The notes under the pieces were generated by a model. It searched no databases. It was not told the DNA's origin and was given only the letters and a program-made list of their open reading frames with translations. DNA of 32,634 nt from JAVMKJ01 sp031732875 (lineage in GTDB: Bacteria > Pseudomonadota > Gammaproteobacteria > Competibacterales > Competibacteraceae): positions 1-32,634 of the forward strand of contig JAVMKL010000099.1 of NCBI GenBank assembly GCA_031732875.1, read 5' to 3'. Each line of letters starts with the position of its first letter. Position 1 is the stretch's first letter. The position numbers were made by a program, and so were the translations under genes. Shown piece by piece: positions 7,379-16,700 of this stretch.

Positions 7379-10300
7379 TCAGTTCGCGGATCGGTTTCCA
7401 TCGCGCGACGGTCGTTGCCAGCGGTCGAGATAGAGATAGATCACCGGGGTCAGATAGAGCGTCAGCAGTTGCGACAGCAACAGGCCGCCGACCACCGCCA
7501 ATCCCAACGGCCGGCGCATCTCGGCGCCCGCGCCCCAGCCCAAAGCGATCGGCAGGGTCCCCATCAGCGCCGCCATGGTGGTCATCATGATCGGGCGGAA
7601 GCGGATCAGGCAGGCCTGAAAAATGGCCTGGTCGGGAACCATGCCTTCGTTGCGCTGCCGGTCGAGGGCGAAGTCGATCATCATGATCGCGTTTTTCTTG
7701 ACGATGCCCACCAGCATGATCACCCCGACGAAGGCGTACAGGCTGAGATCGACTCCGAACAGCAGCAGGGTCAACAGGGCTCCCAGACCGGCCGAGGGCA
7801 ATCCCGACAGGATGGTGAGCGGATGGACGAAACTCTCGTAGAGGATGCCGAGCACGATGTACACCACGACCACCGCCACCAGCAGCAGCACGCCCAGCCC
7901 CCGCAGCGAGTCCTGAAACGCTTGGGCGGCTCCTTGCAGGCTGGTGGTCAGCGATACCGGCAGACGCAGTTCGCTCTCCAACGCCTCGATCCGGTCCACC
8001 GCCTCGCCGAGGGACACGCCCGGCAGCAGGCTGAAGGAAATCGTGACCGAGGGCAGTTGCCCCTGGTGATTCACGGTCAGCGCCTGGGTCTTGCGGGCGA
8101 CCGAAACCACGGTATCCAGAGGAACCAGCGTTCCGGTGGCGGAGCGCGCGTGGAGCCGGGCCAGCATCGCCGGATCGGCCTGAAATTCGGGCGCCAGTTC
8201 CAGGATCACCCGATACTGGTTGGTGGCGCCGTAGATGGTGGAAACCTGCCGGGCGCTGAAGGCGCTCTGCAAGGCGTCTTCCACCTGGCCGAAGGTCAGG
8301 CCGAGCGCGGCCAGCTTGTCCCGGTCCACGTTCAGCGCCAGCGCCGGACTGCGATTGTTGAGATTGCTGGTGACATCGACGAAACCGGGGAATTGGCGGA
8401 TGCGGTCGAGCAGGGTATCGGTCCATCGGTAGAGTTCGTCCAGGTCGGTGTCCTGGAGCGTGTACTGGTATTGCGCCGCCGTGATCTGACCGCCGATGCG
8501 GATCGGCGGGGGGTTCTGCAGGTAGACGTTGATGTCCGGCATCCCCACCAGTTTGGGGCGCAGGTTCTGGATGATGCCGGCGGCGGACAGGCCGCGCTGG
8601 TCGCGGGGCTTGAGCCGGATGAAAAAGGTGCCGGTGTTGGCGGTGGGCCGGGGACCGCCGGCCCCCACCGACGACATGAAGCCGTCGATATTCGGGTCCT
8701 GGGCCAGAATCGCCGCCACCGCCCGCTGTCGCTCGGCCATGGCGGCGAAGGAGGCGTCCTGCGCGCCCTCGGTGAAGGCGATGATCTGGCCGGTGTCGCC
8801 GCTGGGCAGGAAATCCTTGGGAACCTTCCCGAACAGCGCCGCGGTGGCCACCACCGTCAGGGCGAACACCACCATCATCGCTCGCGGCCGGGCCATCGCC
8901 CAGGTCAGGCTGCGTTCGTAACTCCGCGACAGGCCGGTGAAGCCCCGTTCGAAGGCCCGATAAACCCGGTTGTGCGCCTGGGGGTCGGCGTGGCGCAAAT
9001 AGCGGCTGCACAGCATCGGGGTCAGGGTCAGCGAGACCAGGCCGGACACCAGAATCGCGGCGCAAATGGTAACCGCGAACTCGTGCAGCAGCCGGCCGAC
9101 GATGCCGCCCATGAACAGCACCGGGATGAACACGGCGATCAGCGACAGGGTCATGGACACGATGGTGAAGCCGATTTCGCGCGCCCCCGCGATCGCCGCC
9201 TCGAACGGTGGTTCGCCCCGCTCGATGTGGCGGACGATGTTTTCCAGCATCACGATGGCGTCGTCCACCACGAATCCCACCGAGAGCGTCAGCGCCAGCA
9301 GCGACAGGTTGTCCAGGCTGTAGCCCAGCGCCTGCATCAGCGCGAAGGTGCCGATCACCGAGATCGGCAGCGCCAGGCTGGGGATGAGGGTCGCCGACAG
9401 GTTGCGCAGGAACAGCAGAATAACCAGGATGACCAGAACGCCCGCCAGCACCAGGGTGATCTGCACGTCGCGAACGGATTCGCGGATGGATTCGCTGCGG
9501 TCGTACAACACCCGGAGTTCGATGGACGCCGGCAGCTTGGCCTGAAAGGCCGGCAGAACCTGCTTGATGGAGTCCACGGTGGCGATGGTGTTGGCGCCGG
9601 GCTGGCGCTGGATCGCCAGCACGATGGCCCGCCGGTTCACGTACCAGCTGGCGATCTTGTTGTTCTCGACGCCGTCCAGCGCGGTCGCCACTTCGTTCAG
9701 CCGCACCGGGGCGCCGTTGCGCCAGGCGACGATCAGCGGAGCGTAGGCGGCGGCGCTCGCCAGTTGCCCGTTATCCTCGATCGCCACGCTTTGGCGCGGA
9801 CCGTCGAAGCCGCCGATGGGCTGGTTGACGTTGCCCTGCTCGATGGCCTTTTGCAACTCGTCCAGGCCGATGCCGCGAGCCGCCAGTCGATCCGGATCGG
9901 CTTGCACCCGCACCGCGAATTTCTGCGAGCCGAAGACCCGCACCTGCGCCACTCCGGCGATGGTGGAGAGGCGCTGGGCCAACAGGGTTTCCGCGTACTC
10001 GTTCACCACCGACAGCGGCAGGGTCGGCGACAGCATGACGATGTAGAAAATGGGTGAATCGGCCGGATTGACCTTGCGGAACGAGGGCGGCGCGGGCATG
10101 TCGGCCGGCAATTGGCGCGAGGCCGCGGAGATGGCCGACTGCACGTCCTGAGCGGCGGCGTCGATGTCGCGGTCGAGCGAGAATTGCAGGGTGAGCGAGG
10201 TCGAGCCCTGGGCGCTGGTCGAGGTCATCGAATCCAGGCCGGCGATGGTCGAGAACTGGCTTTCCAGCGGGGTTGCCACCGCCGCGGCCATGGTCTCCGG

Positions 10301-10465
10301 CGAGGCGCCCGGCAGCGAGGCCGACACCGAGATGGTGGGGAAATCCACGCTGGGCAACTCGCTGACCGGCAGCGCGCGGTAGGCGAGCACGCCGAAGATC
10401 AGGAACGCCGCCATCAGCAGCGTGGTCATCACCGGGCGGCGGATGCACAGTTCGGACAGTTGCAC
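7379..10465 (-). CDS. RND multidrug efflux permease, MdtB/MdtC-like
   Basis: An inner-membrane proton/drug antiporter of 1028 residues, full length for the HAE-1 type. The N-terminal MQLSELCIRRPVMTTLLMAA is the usual TM1. Two large periplasmic loops alternate with twelve membrane helices. The proton-relay pair Asp401-Asp402 is present in SVGFVVDDAIVMLENIVRH, and the later GIVKKNAIMMIDFALDRQR carries the partner-lysine region. The adaptor gene ends 10 bases upstream, so the two form a transcription unit. Only one permease is present, whereas MdtB and MdtC are encoded as a pair in E. coli. No outer-membrane channel gene is nearby, so a TolC-type protein encoded elsewhere is presumably shared. 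Confidence 0.95.
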   Translation of the reverse strand: MQLSELCIRRPVMTTLLMAAFLIFGVLAYRALPVSELPSVDFPTISVSASLPGASPETMAAAVATPLESQFSTIAGLDSMTSTSAQGSTSLTLQFSLDRDIDAAAQDVQSAISAASRQLPADMPAPPSFRKVNPADSPIFYIVMLSPTLPLSVVNEYAETLLAQRLSTIAGVAQVRVFGSQKFAVRVQADPDRLAARGIGLDELQKAIEQGNVNQPIGGFDGPRQSVAIEDNGQLASAAAYAPLIVAWRNGAPVRLNEVATALDGVENNKIASWYVNRRAIVLAIQRQPGANTIATVDSIKQVLPAFQAKLPASIELRVLYDRSESIRESVRDVQITLVLAGVLVILVILLFLRNLSATLIPSLALPISVIGTFALMQALGYSLDNLSLLALTLSVGFVVDDAIVMLENIVRHIERGEPPFEAAIAGAREIGFTIVSMTLSLIAVFIPVLFMGGIVGRLLHEFAVTICAAILVSGLVSLTLTPMLCSRYLRHADPQAHNRVYRAFERGFTGLSRSYERSLTWAMARPRAMMVVFALTVVATAALFGKVPKDFLPSGDTGQIIAFTEGAQDASFAAMAERQRAVAAILAQDPNIDGFMSSVGAGGPRPTANTGTFFIRLKPRDQRGLSAAGIIQNLRPKLVGMPDINVYLQNPPPIRIGGQITAAQYQYTLQDTDLDELYRWTDTLLDRIRQFPGFVDVTSNLNNRSPALALNVDRDKLAALGLTFGQVEDALQSAFSARQVSTIYGATNQYRVILELAPEFQADPAMLARLHARSATGTLVPLDTVVSVARKTQALTVNHQGQLPSVTISFSLLPGVSLGEAVDRIEALESELRLPVSLTTSLQGAAQAFQDSLRGLGVLLLVAVVVVYIVLGILYESFVHPLTILSGLPSAGLGALLTLLLFGVDLSLYAFVGVIMLVGIVKKNAIMMIDFALDRQRNEGMVPDQAIFQACLIRFRPIMMTTMAALMGTLPIALGWGAGAEMRRPLGLAVVGGLLLSQLLTLYLTPVIYLYLDRWQRPSRDGNRSAN

Positions 10466-10475
10466 GCCGGTTCCT

Positions 10476-11603
10476 TCACCCGCCGCCGGTCTTGATTTGC
10501 ACCCGGGCCCCCGGCGACAGCCGCAGTTGCCCGTCGGTGACCACGGTTTCGCCGTCCCGCAACCCTTGGTCGATTACCGCCATTCCACCCTGCCTCAGCG
10601 CTACGACGACGGAGCGGGCCTCGACGGTATCATCCGGCTTGACCACGAACACCAGGCTCCCCTCCGGCCCCTGCTGCACCGCCGCCGCCGGCACGGTCAC
10701 CGCGCCGGAGATCAGGTCCAGGGTCAGGCTGACGTTCAGAAACTGTCCCGGCGTCAGGGCCTGGGCATCGTTGGAGACCGTGGCTTTCATCTGGATGGCG
10801 CCGGTGGTCGGGTCGACGGCGTTGTCGAGAAACCGCGCCTCGCCCGCGAACGGTTGGTGGCGGTCGCCCGGCACCGCCACCGTCACCGGCAGCGCCCCCA
10901 CCCGCAGCGCCGCCCGCAGGCGGGGCAGGTAACGTTCGGGGACCGCGAAGCTCACGTAAATCGGCCGGACCCGGTTCAGCACGGCCAGCGCCGTGTCGTT
11001 GGCCTTGACCGCCGCGCCGGGCGAGACCAGCTTGGTGCCGATGATACCGGCGAACGGGGCCTGGATCGTGGCGTAGCCGCGCTGGAGGCGGGCGGAATCG
11101 ACCGCCGCCTCGTCGGCGCGCGCCGTGGCCGCCAGGGCATCGGCGGTGGCGCGGGCATCCGCCACCTGCTGATCGGATACGAAGTTGCGGTTCTTCAGGG
11201 CCAGATAGCGTTCCACGTCCAGCCGCGCCTTGGCCAGTTGCGCCAGATCGCGGGCCAGATTCGCCTCGGCCTGCCGCAACCGGGCGTCGAAGTCGGCCGG
11301 ATCGAGGCGCGCCAGCACCGCGCCGGCCGCGACCGCCTGGCCCTCGACGAAAGGCAGGGCCACCACCTGTCCGTCCACCCGCGACTTCAGGGTCACGCTC
11401 TCGTAGGCTTCCGCCCGCCCGACCACCTCCAGCACCCGCGGCACGTCCCGGATCGCGGCTTGCGCGACCGCGACCGGGGCCGGCGGCGCGGCGCGCGGCG
11501 CTTTTCCGGACTCGATCCCGGACCAGGGATGGAGGTAGTAAAGCGCCGCGCCGCCCAAGGCGAGCGCGGCGCCGGCGAGCAGGATTTTGGTGGGGTTCCT
11601 CAT
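10476..11603 (-). CDS. RND efflux periplasmic adaptor subunit, MdtA-like
   Basis: A 375-residue membrane-fusion protein linking the inner-membrane pump to an outer-membrane channel. The start is ATG 11603: the product then begins MRNPTKILLAGAALALGGAA, a membrane anchor or signal sequence, whereas the longer upstream frame is an arginine- and tryptophan-rich artefact. The lipoyl/barrel-sandwich half-motifs are TLKSRVDGQVVALPFVEGQ and later IQAPFAGIIGTKLVSPG. Between them is a helical hairpin (LRQAEANLARDLAQLAKARL onward). Beta-barrel and proximal domains follow. The ribosome binding site is weak. It lies 49 bases downstream of rtcB and 10 bases upstream of the permease. Confidence 0.93.
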   Translation of the reverse strand: MRNPTKILLAGAALALGGAALYYLHPWSGIESGKAPRAAPPAPVAVAQAAIRDVPRVLEVVGRAEAYESVTLKSRVDGQVVALPFVEGQAVAAGAVLARLDPADFDARLRQAEANLARDLAQLAKARLDVERYLALKNRNFVSDQQVADARATADALAATARADEAAVDSARLQRGYATIQAPFAGIIGTKLVSPGAAVKANDTALAVLNRVRPIYVSFAVPERYLPRLRAALRVGALPVTVAVPGDRHQPFAGEARFLDNAVDPTTGAIQMKATVSNDAQALTPGQFLNVSLTLDLISGAVTVPAAAVQQGPEGSLVFVVKPDDTVEARSVVVALRQGGMAVIDQGLRDGETVVTDGQLRLSPGARVQIKTGGG

Positions 11604-11652
11604 GTCCGGTTTCGACCGGGATCGCGCCCGGCGGCGTGCGTCGCCGGCGGTC

Positions 11653-13083
11653 TCAACCCTTGATGCACGCCATCGGTTCCAGCCGCGCCACCTTGCGCGC
11701 CAGACCGGCGTGGTGGGCGGCATCCACCACCGCGCCGACATCCTTGTAGGCGCCCGGGGCCTCTTCCGCGATCCCGCGCAGCGAAGGACTGCGAATCAGC
11801 ACGCCCCTGGTGGCCAGATCGTCGACCACCTGCCGGCCCTGCCACTGGCGGGTCGCCTGATGGCGGCTCATCGCCCGGCCGGCGCCGTGGCAGGCGGAAC
11901 CGAAACTGCGGGATTCGCTCTCCTGGATGCCGGCCAGCACGTAGGAGGCCGTGCCCATGGTGCCGCCGATCAGCACCGGCTGGCCGGCGTCGCGCAGGGC
12001 TGGGGTGATGGCCGGATGGCCGGGACCGAAGGCGCGCGTGGCGCCCTTGCGGTGGACGAACAGCCGGCGAGTCGCGCCGTCCACCACGTGTTCTTCCAGC
12101 TTGCAGGTATTGTGGGACACGTCGTATAGCAGGGTCAGGTGGGCCTCGGGCAACAGATCGGCGAAGACCTCGCGGGTGAGGTGGGTGAGGATCTGGCGGT
12201 TGGCCAGGGCGCAGTTGATGCCGGCCCGCATCGCGCCCAGATAGGACTGTCCGACCGGGGATTCGAGGGGGGCGCAGGCCAGTTCGCGGTCGGGCAGGTG
12301 AATGCCGTACTGGCCGGCGCAGGCCAGCATCCTTTTCAGGAAATCGGTGCCGATCTGGTGGCCGAGGCCGCGCGAGCCGCAGTGGATGCTGATCACCACG
12401 TCGCCTTCGCGCAGGCCGTAGGCAGTCGCGATCGCCGGATCGAACACCCGGGCGACCTGTTGCACTTCCAGGTAATGGTTGCCGGAGCCGAGGGTGCCCA
12501 TCTCGTCGCGCTGGCGCTGCTTGGCCTTGTCCGAGACCTCGTCCGGCCGGGCGTCCGGCATCCGGCCGTTTTCCTCGATCCGTTCCAGGTCTTCCACCGT
12601 GCCGTAGCCACGCCGGACCGCCCATTGCGCTCCATCGGTCAGCATGGCGTTCGTTTCGCGGGCGCTCAGGCGAATGGAGCCGGTGCTGCCGACCCCGCAG
12701 GGAATACGGGCGTACAGACTCTCGGCCAGGATGGGTTTGATGGCCTCGATCTCCGAGCGGTGGAGACCGGTGTGCAGGGTGCGCACCCCGCAGGAAATGT
12801 CGAAGCCCACCCCACCGGCGGAAACGACTCCACCGTCGGTCGGATCGAAGGCCGCCACGCCGCCGATGGGAAAGCCGTAGCCCCAGTGGGCGTCGGGCAT
12901 GGCATAGGACGCCTCGACGATGCCGGGCAGCGCGGCCACGTTGCTCGCCTGTTCGTAAACCTTGTCGTCCATGTCGCGGATCAGGGCTTCGTCGGCGTAG
13001 ATGATGGCTGGCACCCGCATCTTTCCCCTGGCCGGGATTTCCCAGGCGAACTCGTCGCGACGGATCAGGCGTGCGGTATCCAT
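11653..13083 (-). CDS. rtcB: RNA-splicing ligase RtcB
   Basis: A 476-residue GTP- and Mn-dependent ligase joining RNA 2',3'-cyclic phosphate (3'-phosphate) ends to 5'-OH ends, in RNA repair or tRNA healing. All metal and guanylylation residues of the family are visible: Cys98 in GVGFDISCGVR, His203 in GSGNHYLE, His234 in ISIHCGSRG, His324 in YDVSHN, and the nucleotide-accepting His399 in SACHGAGRAMSR. Length and spacing match characterised RtcB proteins. The archease gene ends 17 bases upstream, giving an archease-rtcB pair, and the efflux adaptor gene follows after 49 bases. I see no RtcR-type regulator in the window. Confidence 0.97.
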   Translation of the reverse strand: MDTARLIRRDEFAWEIPARGKMRVPAIIYADEALIRDMDDKVYEQASNVAALPGIVEASYAMPDAHWGYGFPIGGVAAFDPTDGGVVSAGGVGFDISCGVRTLHTGLHRSEIEAIKPILAESLYARIPCGVGSTGSIRLSARETNAMLTDGAQWAVRRGYGTVEDLERIEENGRMPDARPDEVSDKAKQRQRDEMGTLGSGNHYLEVQQVARVFDPAIATAYGLREGDVVISIHCGSRGLGHQIGTDFLKRMLACAGQYGIHLPDRELACAPLESPVGQSYLGAMRAGINCALANRQILTHLTREVFADLLPEAHLTLLYDVSHNTCKLEEHVVDGATRRLFVHRKGATRAFGPGHPAITPALRDAGQPVLIGGTMGTASYVLAGIQESESRSFGSACHGAGRAMSRHQATRQWQGRQVVDDLATRGVLIRSPSLRGIAEEAPGAYKDVGAVVDAAHHAGLARKVARLEPMACIKG

Positions 13084-13100
13084 GAGGCATCTCCCATTCG

Positions 13101-13514
13101 TTATACGTCAACCACGCATTGGGCCATCCAGGCGCCGTCCGGGTTCCGTCCGACCCTCAGGGCGGTGTAGGTGGCGCCTTTCACCTCCACGACGAGCGGG
13201 TGCCGATCGCGATCCACCGGCTCGCCCCAGGCTTCGCCGCGCAGCGCGTCGCCCTCGATCCGCACGGCGAAGCGGCCGAACAGCATCCGGCGGGTCGCCA
13301 TCTCATAGATCAGGGCGTTGAGCCAATCGACCAGCAGCAACTCGATGTCGGGCGCTTCGCAAGCGATGGCGACCGCGACCGCCGGCTTCACCGCGGCCGG
13401 GTCGGTGACGACCGCCGTCATCGCCAGGGCCGCCTGGACGAACGCCTCGTCCGGGCTGGCACCATGGCCGCGCACGCCGATGTCGGCGCCGTGATCGAAA
13501 TGCTCCCAATGCAT
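13101..13514 (-). CDS. archease, RtcB activator
   Basis: A 137-residue protein of the archease family, which speeds guanylylation of RtcB and allows multiple turnover. The N-terminal HWEHFDHGADIGVRGHGASP is the family signature, with metal-binding Asp residues in the first loop. The middle LLVDWLNALIYEMATRRMLF and the C-terminal valine-rich VVDV also fit. The start is ATG 13514 with GAGGG upstream. A longer upstream frame lacks archease similarity and is ignored. It is directly upstream of rtcB on the same strand, so the two are probably co-transcribed. Two near-identical sequence blocks lie 37-98 bases before the start codon. Confidence 0.94.
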   Translation of the reverse strand: MHWEHFDHGADIGVRGHGASPDEAFVQAALAMTAVVTDPAAVKPAVAVAIACEAPDIELLLVDWLNALIYEMATRRMLFGRFAVRIEGDALRGEAWGEPVDRDRHPLVVEVKGATYTALRVGRNPDGAWMAQCVVDV

Positions 13515-13550
13515 GGGCGATCCCTCGGGTGAGTTCAGGGTGCTGCGGGC

Positions 13551-13611
13551 GAGTTTTCCAAAGGGCCAATGATTCGGATCCGTTTGTTCTTGAGTTTTTT
13601 CCAAAGGGGCC
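13551..13611 (-). promoter_or_regulatory. pair of direct repeats upstream of archease
   Basis: On the plus strand, GAGTTTTCCAAAGGGCC (13551-13567) recurs as GAGTTTTTTCCAAAGGGGCC (13592-13611). The copies start 41 bases apart, close to four helical turns, and differ only by run-length changes. They sit upstream of the archease-rtcB pair, where an activator or repressor could bind. A decayed duplication is the alternative. I see no convincing -10/-35 or sigma-54 element beside them. Confidence 0.45.
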
Positions 13612-13712
13612 GGGCGATCGCGGGCATTTTCTTGTCCGACGCGAACGCACCAATGCAGGGTCAACCGAGGCGCGGAGACGGTAAACCGCAATTCAGAGTG
13701 GTTCCGGAGCGC

Positions 13713-16700
13713 TCATCCGGATTTCCCCGTCGCGCCGTCGTCGAGCAGGGCACGGAGTTTTTCCGCCAACTGCGCTTTTCGGTAGGGTTTGTCCAACAAA
13801 TCGCTGCCTTCCGGACGATCTTGGAACCGGCTTAGATGCGCTTCGGCGTAGCCCGAGACGAACAAAATCTTAAGGTCGGGTCGGAACCGGAGTGCTTGCC
13901 GCGCGAGGTCCACCCCGCTTGCGGTGCCCGGTAGGACCACGTCCGTGAACAGCACCGCCACCTCGGGGGTCGCTTTCAAAACCGCTAGCGCCGCCTCGGC
14001 GGTATCCGCCTCCACGGTCCGGTAGCCCAGACTCTCCAATATGCGCACAGCCAGCTGGCGCACCGCGCTTTCGTCCTCCACCACTAGGATCGTTTGCCGC
14101 CCCGGCTCGAACCGCGCCAACTCGGCAGAGGTGCCGGCATCCACGCCGGCGTCCGCCGCCTCCGCCGCTGGGAAATGGAGGCGGACGGTCGTTCCTTGGC
14201 CCACTTTGCTGTACAGGTGCACGAAGCCGCCGGACTGCTCGACTAGGCCGTGGACCATGCTGAGGCCCAAACCGGTGCCGCGTCCGACCTCCTTGGTCGT
14301 GAAGAAGGGCTCGAACGCCCACCGCTGCACGTCCGGCGTCATGCCTCGGCCGGTATCGCTCACCGCCAGCGCGACGTATTGCCCGGCCGCCATGCCGTGG
14401 AGCGCGGCATGTGCGGCATCTTCGTGCAGCCAGTAGTTGGCGGTCTCGATGGTTAGTTGGCCACCGTCGGGCATCGCGTCGCGCGCGTTGACCGCCAAAT
14501 TGAGCAACGCGACTTCGAGTTGGCTTGGATCGATTACGGTCGGGAGCAAATCTGGAGCCAAACACGTTTGTAGGACGATGGTCTCGCCCAGGCTACGGCG
14601 CAACAAATTGCCCATGCCGATCACCAGCCGGTTCAGGTCCGTTCGTTGCGGGCGCAGAGGCTGGCGCCGCGAGAAGATCAGCAGGCGGCGGGCCAGGTCG
14701 GCGCCGCGTCCCGCCGCCGCCAGTGCCTCCCGTACTCGATCCTCTACCTCTGGATCGCGGTCCTGGAGCGAATCCGCCAGCAATTCGAGGTTTCCCAGGA
14801 TCACGGCGAGCAGGTTGTTGAAGTCATGGGCGATGCCGCCGGTCAGTTGCCCCACGGCTTCCATCTTCTGCGCTTGCCGCAAGCTCGCTTCCGTCAGCCG
14901 CTGCTGGGTGACATCGCGGGCCAGCAGGATCACCGCCGGGCGGCCCATGAACGGTTCGTCCAGCGGGGCAACACGCGCCTCGAATACATGCGGGGCCGCC
15001 GTCCCGTCGGGCCAGACGTACTCAAAACTTTGGGGTTCGCGAGTCCGCAGGGTCTGGCGAAGCGCCTCCAACCCACTTCGGGCGCCCTCGGCCGGCCACA
15101 CGTCGCTCAATCGCTGGCCCAGAAGGGCGTCGGGGGCCAGCAGGAGCCGGTGCGGCCGGGTGGTGAGGATTTCCAGAAAACGCCCCTCCTCGTCCAAGAC
15201 CGCCAGCCCGTCGGGAATGGCGTGGACGATGGCGCGCAGCCGCGCCTCGCTCTCGCGCAACGCTTGCTCGGCCCGCCGGCGTGCGGTGATGTCCTGTTTC
15301 ACCGCCACGAAGTGCCCGATGGCACCGCCTTGATCCGGCACCGGCGTGATCGTCATGAATTCGAGGTACTGGCTGCGGTCCTTGCGCCGGTTGATGATCT
15401 CCCCCTCCCACACCCGTCCCGCCAGAATGGTCCGCCAGAGATCGGTGTAGAAGTCCCGATTGTGAGCGCCCGAGCGCACCAAATCGCGCGGGTTTCGGCC
15501 GAGCGCCTCGTCCGGAGAGTAGCCGGTCAGGACCGAGAAGGCCTGGTTGGCCCATTCGATCCGTCCCGCGCGGTCGGTGATGACGATGGCGTTGGCGGCC
15601 GCTTCGAGGGCGGCGCCCTGGAGCCGCAGCGTTTCCTCGGTCCGCCGGCGCGCGGTGATATCCATCACGATGCCCAGATAGCGGGTCGCTTGGCCAGCGG
15701 CGTCCCGCAGCAGGCCGAAGCCGTCCAGCCGCGGCATCATCACGTCGGACAGGACCAGGTCGGGCGGAGACCTGCGCGCCGCCGCCAGCGCCGCCTCGCC
15801 GTCGGCCACCGCTTCCACGGCGTAGCGGTCGTCGAGCAGGCGCCGGACGTAGTCGCGCAAGTCGGCGTTGTCGTCGGCCCAGACGACGCGCGGGCGCGGA
15901 CTGGCGGCGGGAACTTCCGCCAGCCCGGGCGACGTATCCTCCGCCGGCACGAACTCGGGTTGGAGCGCATCTTCCGTCGCGACGCGGGGCGGCGGCGAAT
16001 CGGGCAGCCAGCGCAGCGCTTCCTCGACGAAAGGCGTCGCGCCGAGGGCAGTCGAGGCCAGCGTGCGGGTCGCGCCGACGTGCTTCGCCGGCAGGTGATC
16101 CTGGCCGAGCGGGATCGTCACGGTGAAGGCGCTGCCCCGCCCGCGGACGCTCTCCACCCGGATCGAACCGCCATGCAGCGCGACCAGTTCCTTGACCAGC
16201 GCCAGTCCGATCCCGGCACCCTCGTGAGTGCGGCCCCGCGCGCCCTTGATCCGGTGGAAGCGGTCGAACACGCGCGGCAACTCGTCCGCCGAGATGCCGG
16301 TGCCGGTGTCGCGCACGGTCAGGTCCACCGCCGCGACCGCGGGTTGGAGGTCGACCGCGATCTCGCCCTCGAAAGTGAACTTGAAGGCGTTCGACAACAG
16401 GTTCAGAACGATTTTCTCCCACAGGTCGTGGTCCACATAGACCGGCTCGGGCAACGGCGGGCAGTTCACGACCAGCCGCAGCCCGGCGCGCTCGCAGGCC
16501 GACTGGAAGCTGCCGGCCAGCCCGGCAGTGACCGCGGCCAGATCGGTCGGCTGGTAGACCGCCTGGGCGCGACCGGCCTCGATCCGGGCGAAATCGAGCA
16601 GGCTGTTGACCAGCTTGAGCAGGCGCAGGCTGTTGCGGTGGGCAAGTAGCAGTCGCTCCCGCCGCGCCGGCGGCAGCGGCGCCGCCCGTTCGGCCAACTC

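Noticed and set aside
4658..10057. A 1799-codon plus-strand open frame opposite the Pat-like and efflux genes
   Set aside because: It is antisense to two well-supported genes. Its translation is a His/Gln/Arg/Gly-rich low-complexity string, the known artefact of GC-rich coding DNA read in reverse.
13515..13712. Sigma-54 promoter for archease-rtcB, by analogy with the RtcR-controlled E. coli operon
   Set aside because: The only GG-N10-GC spacing seen on the correct strand (in CGGACAAGAAAATGCC) matches the consensus poorly outside those bases, and no RtcR gene is present.
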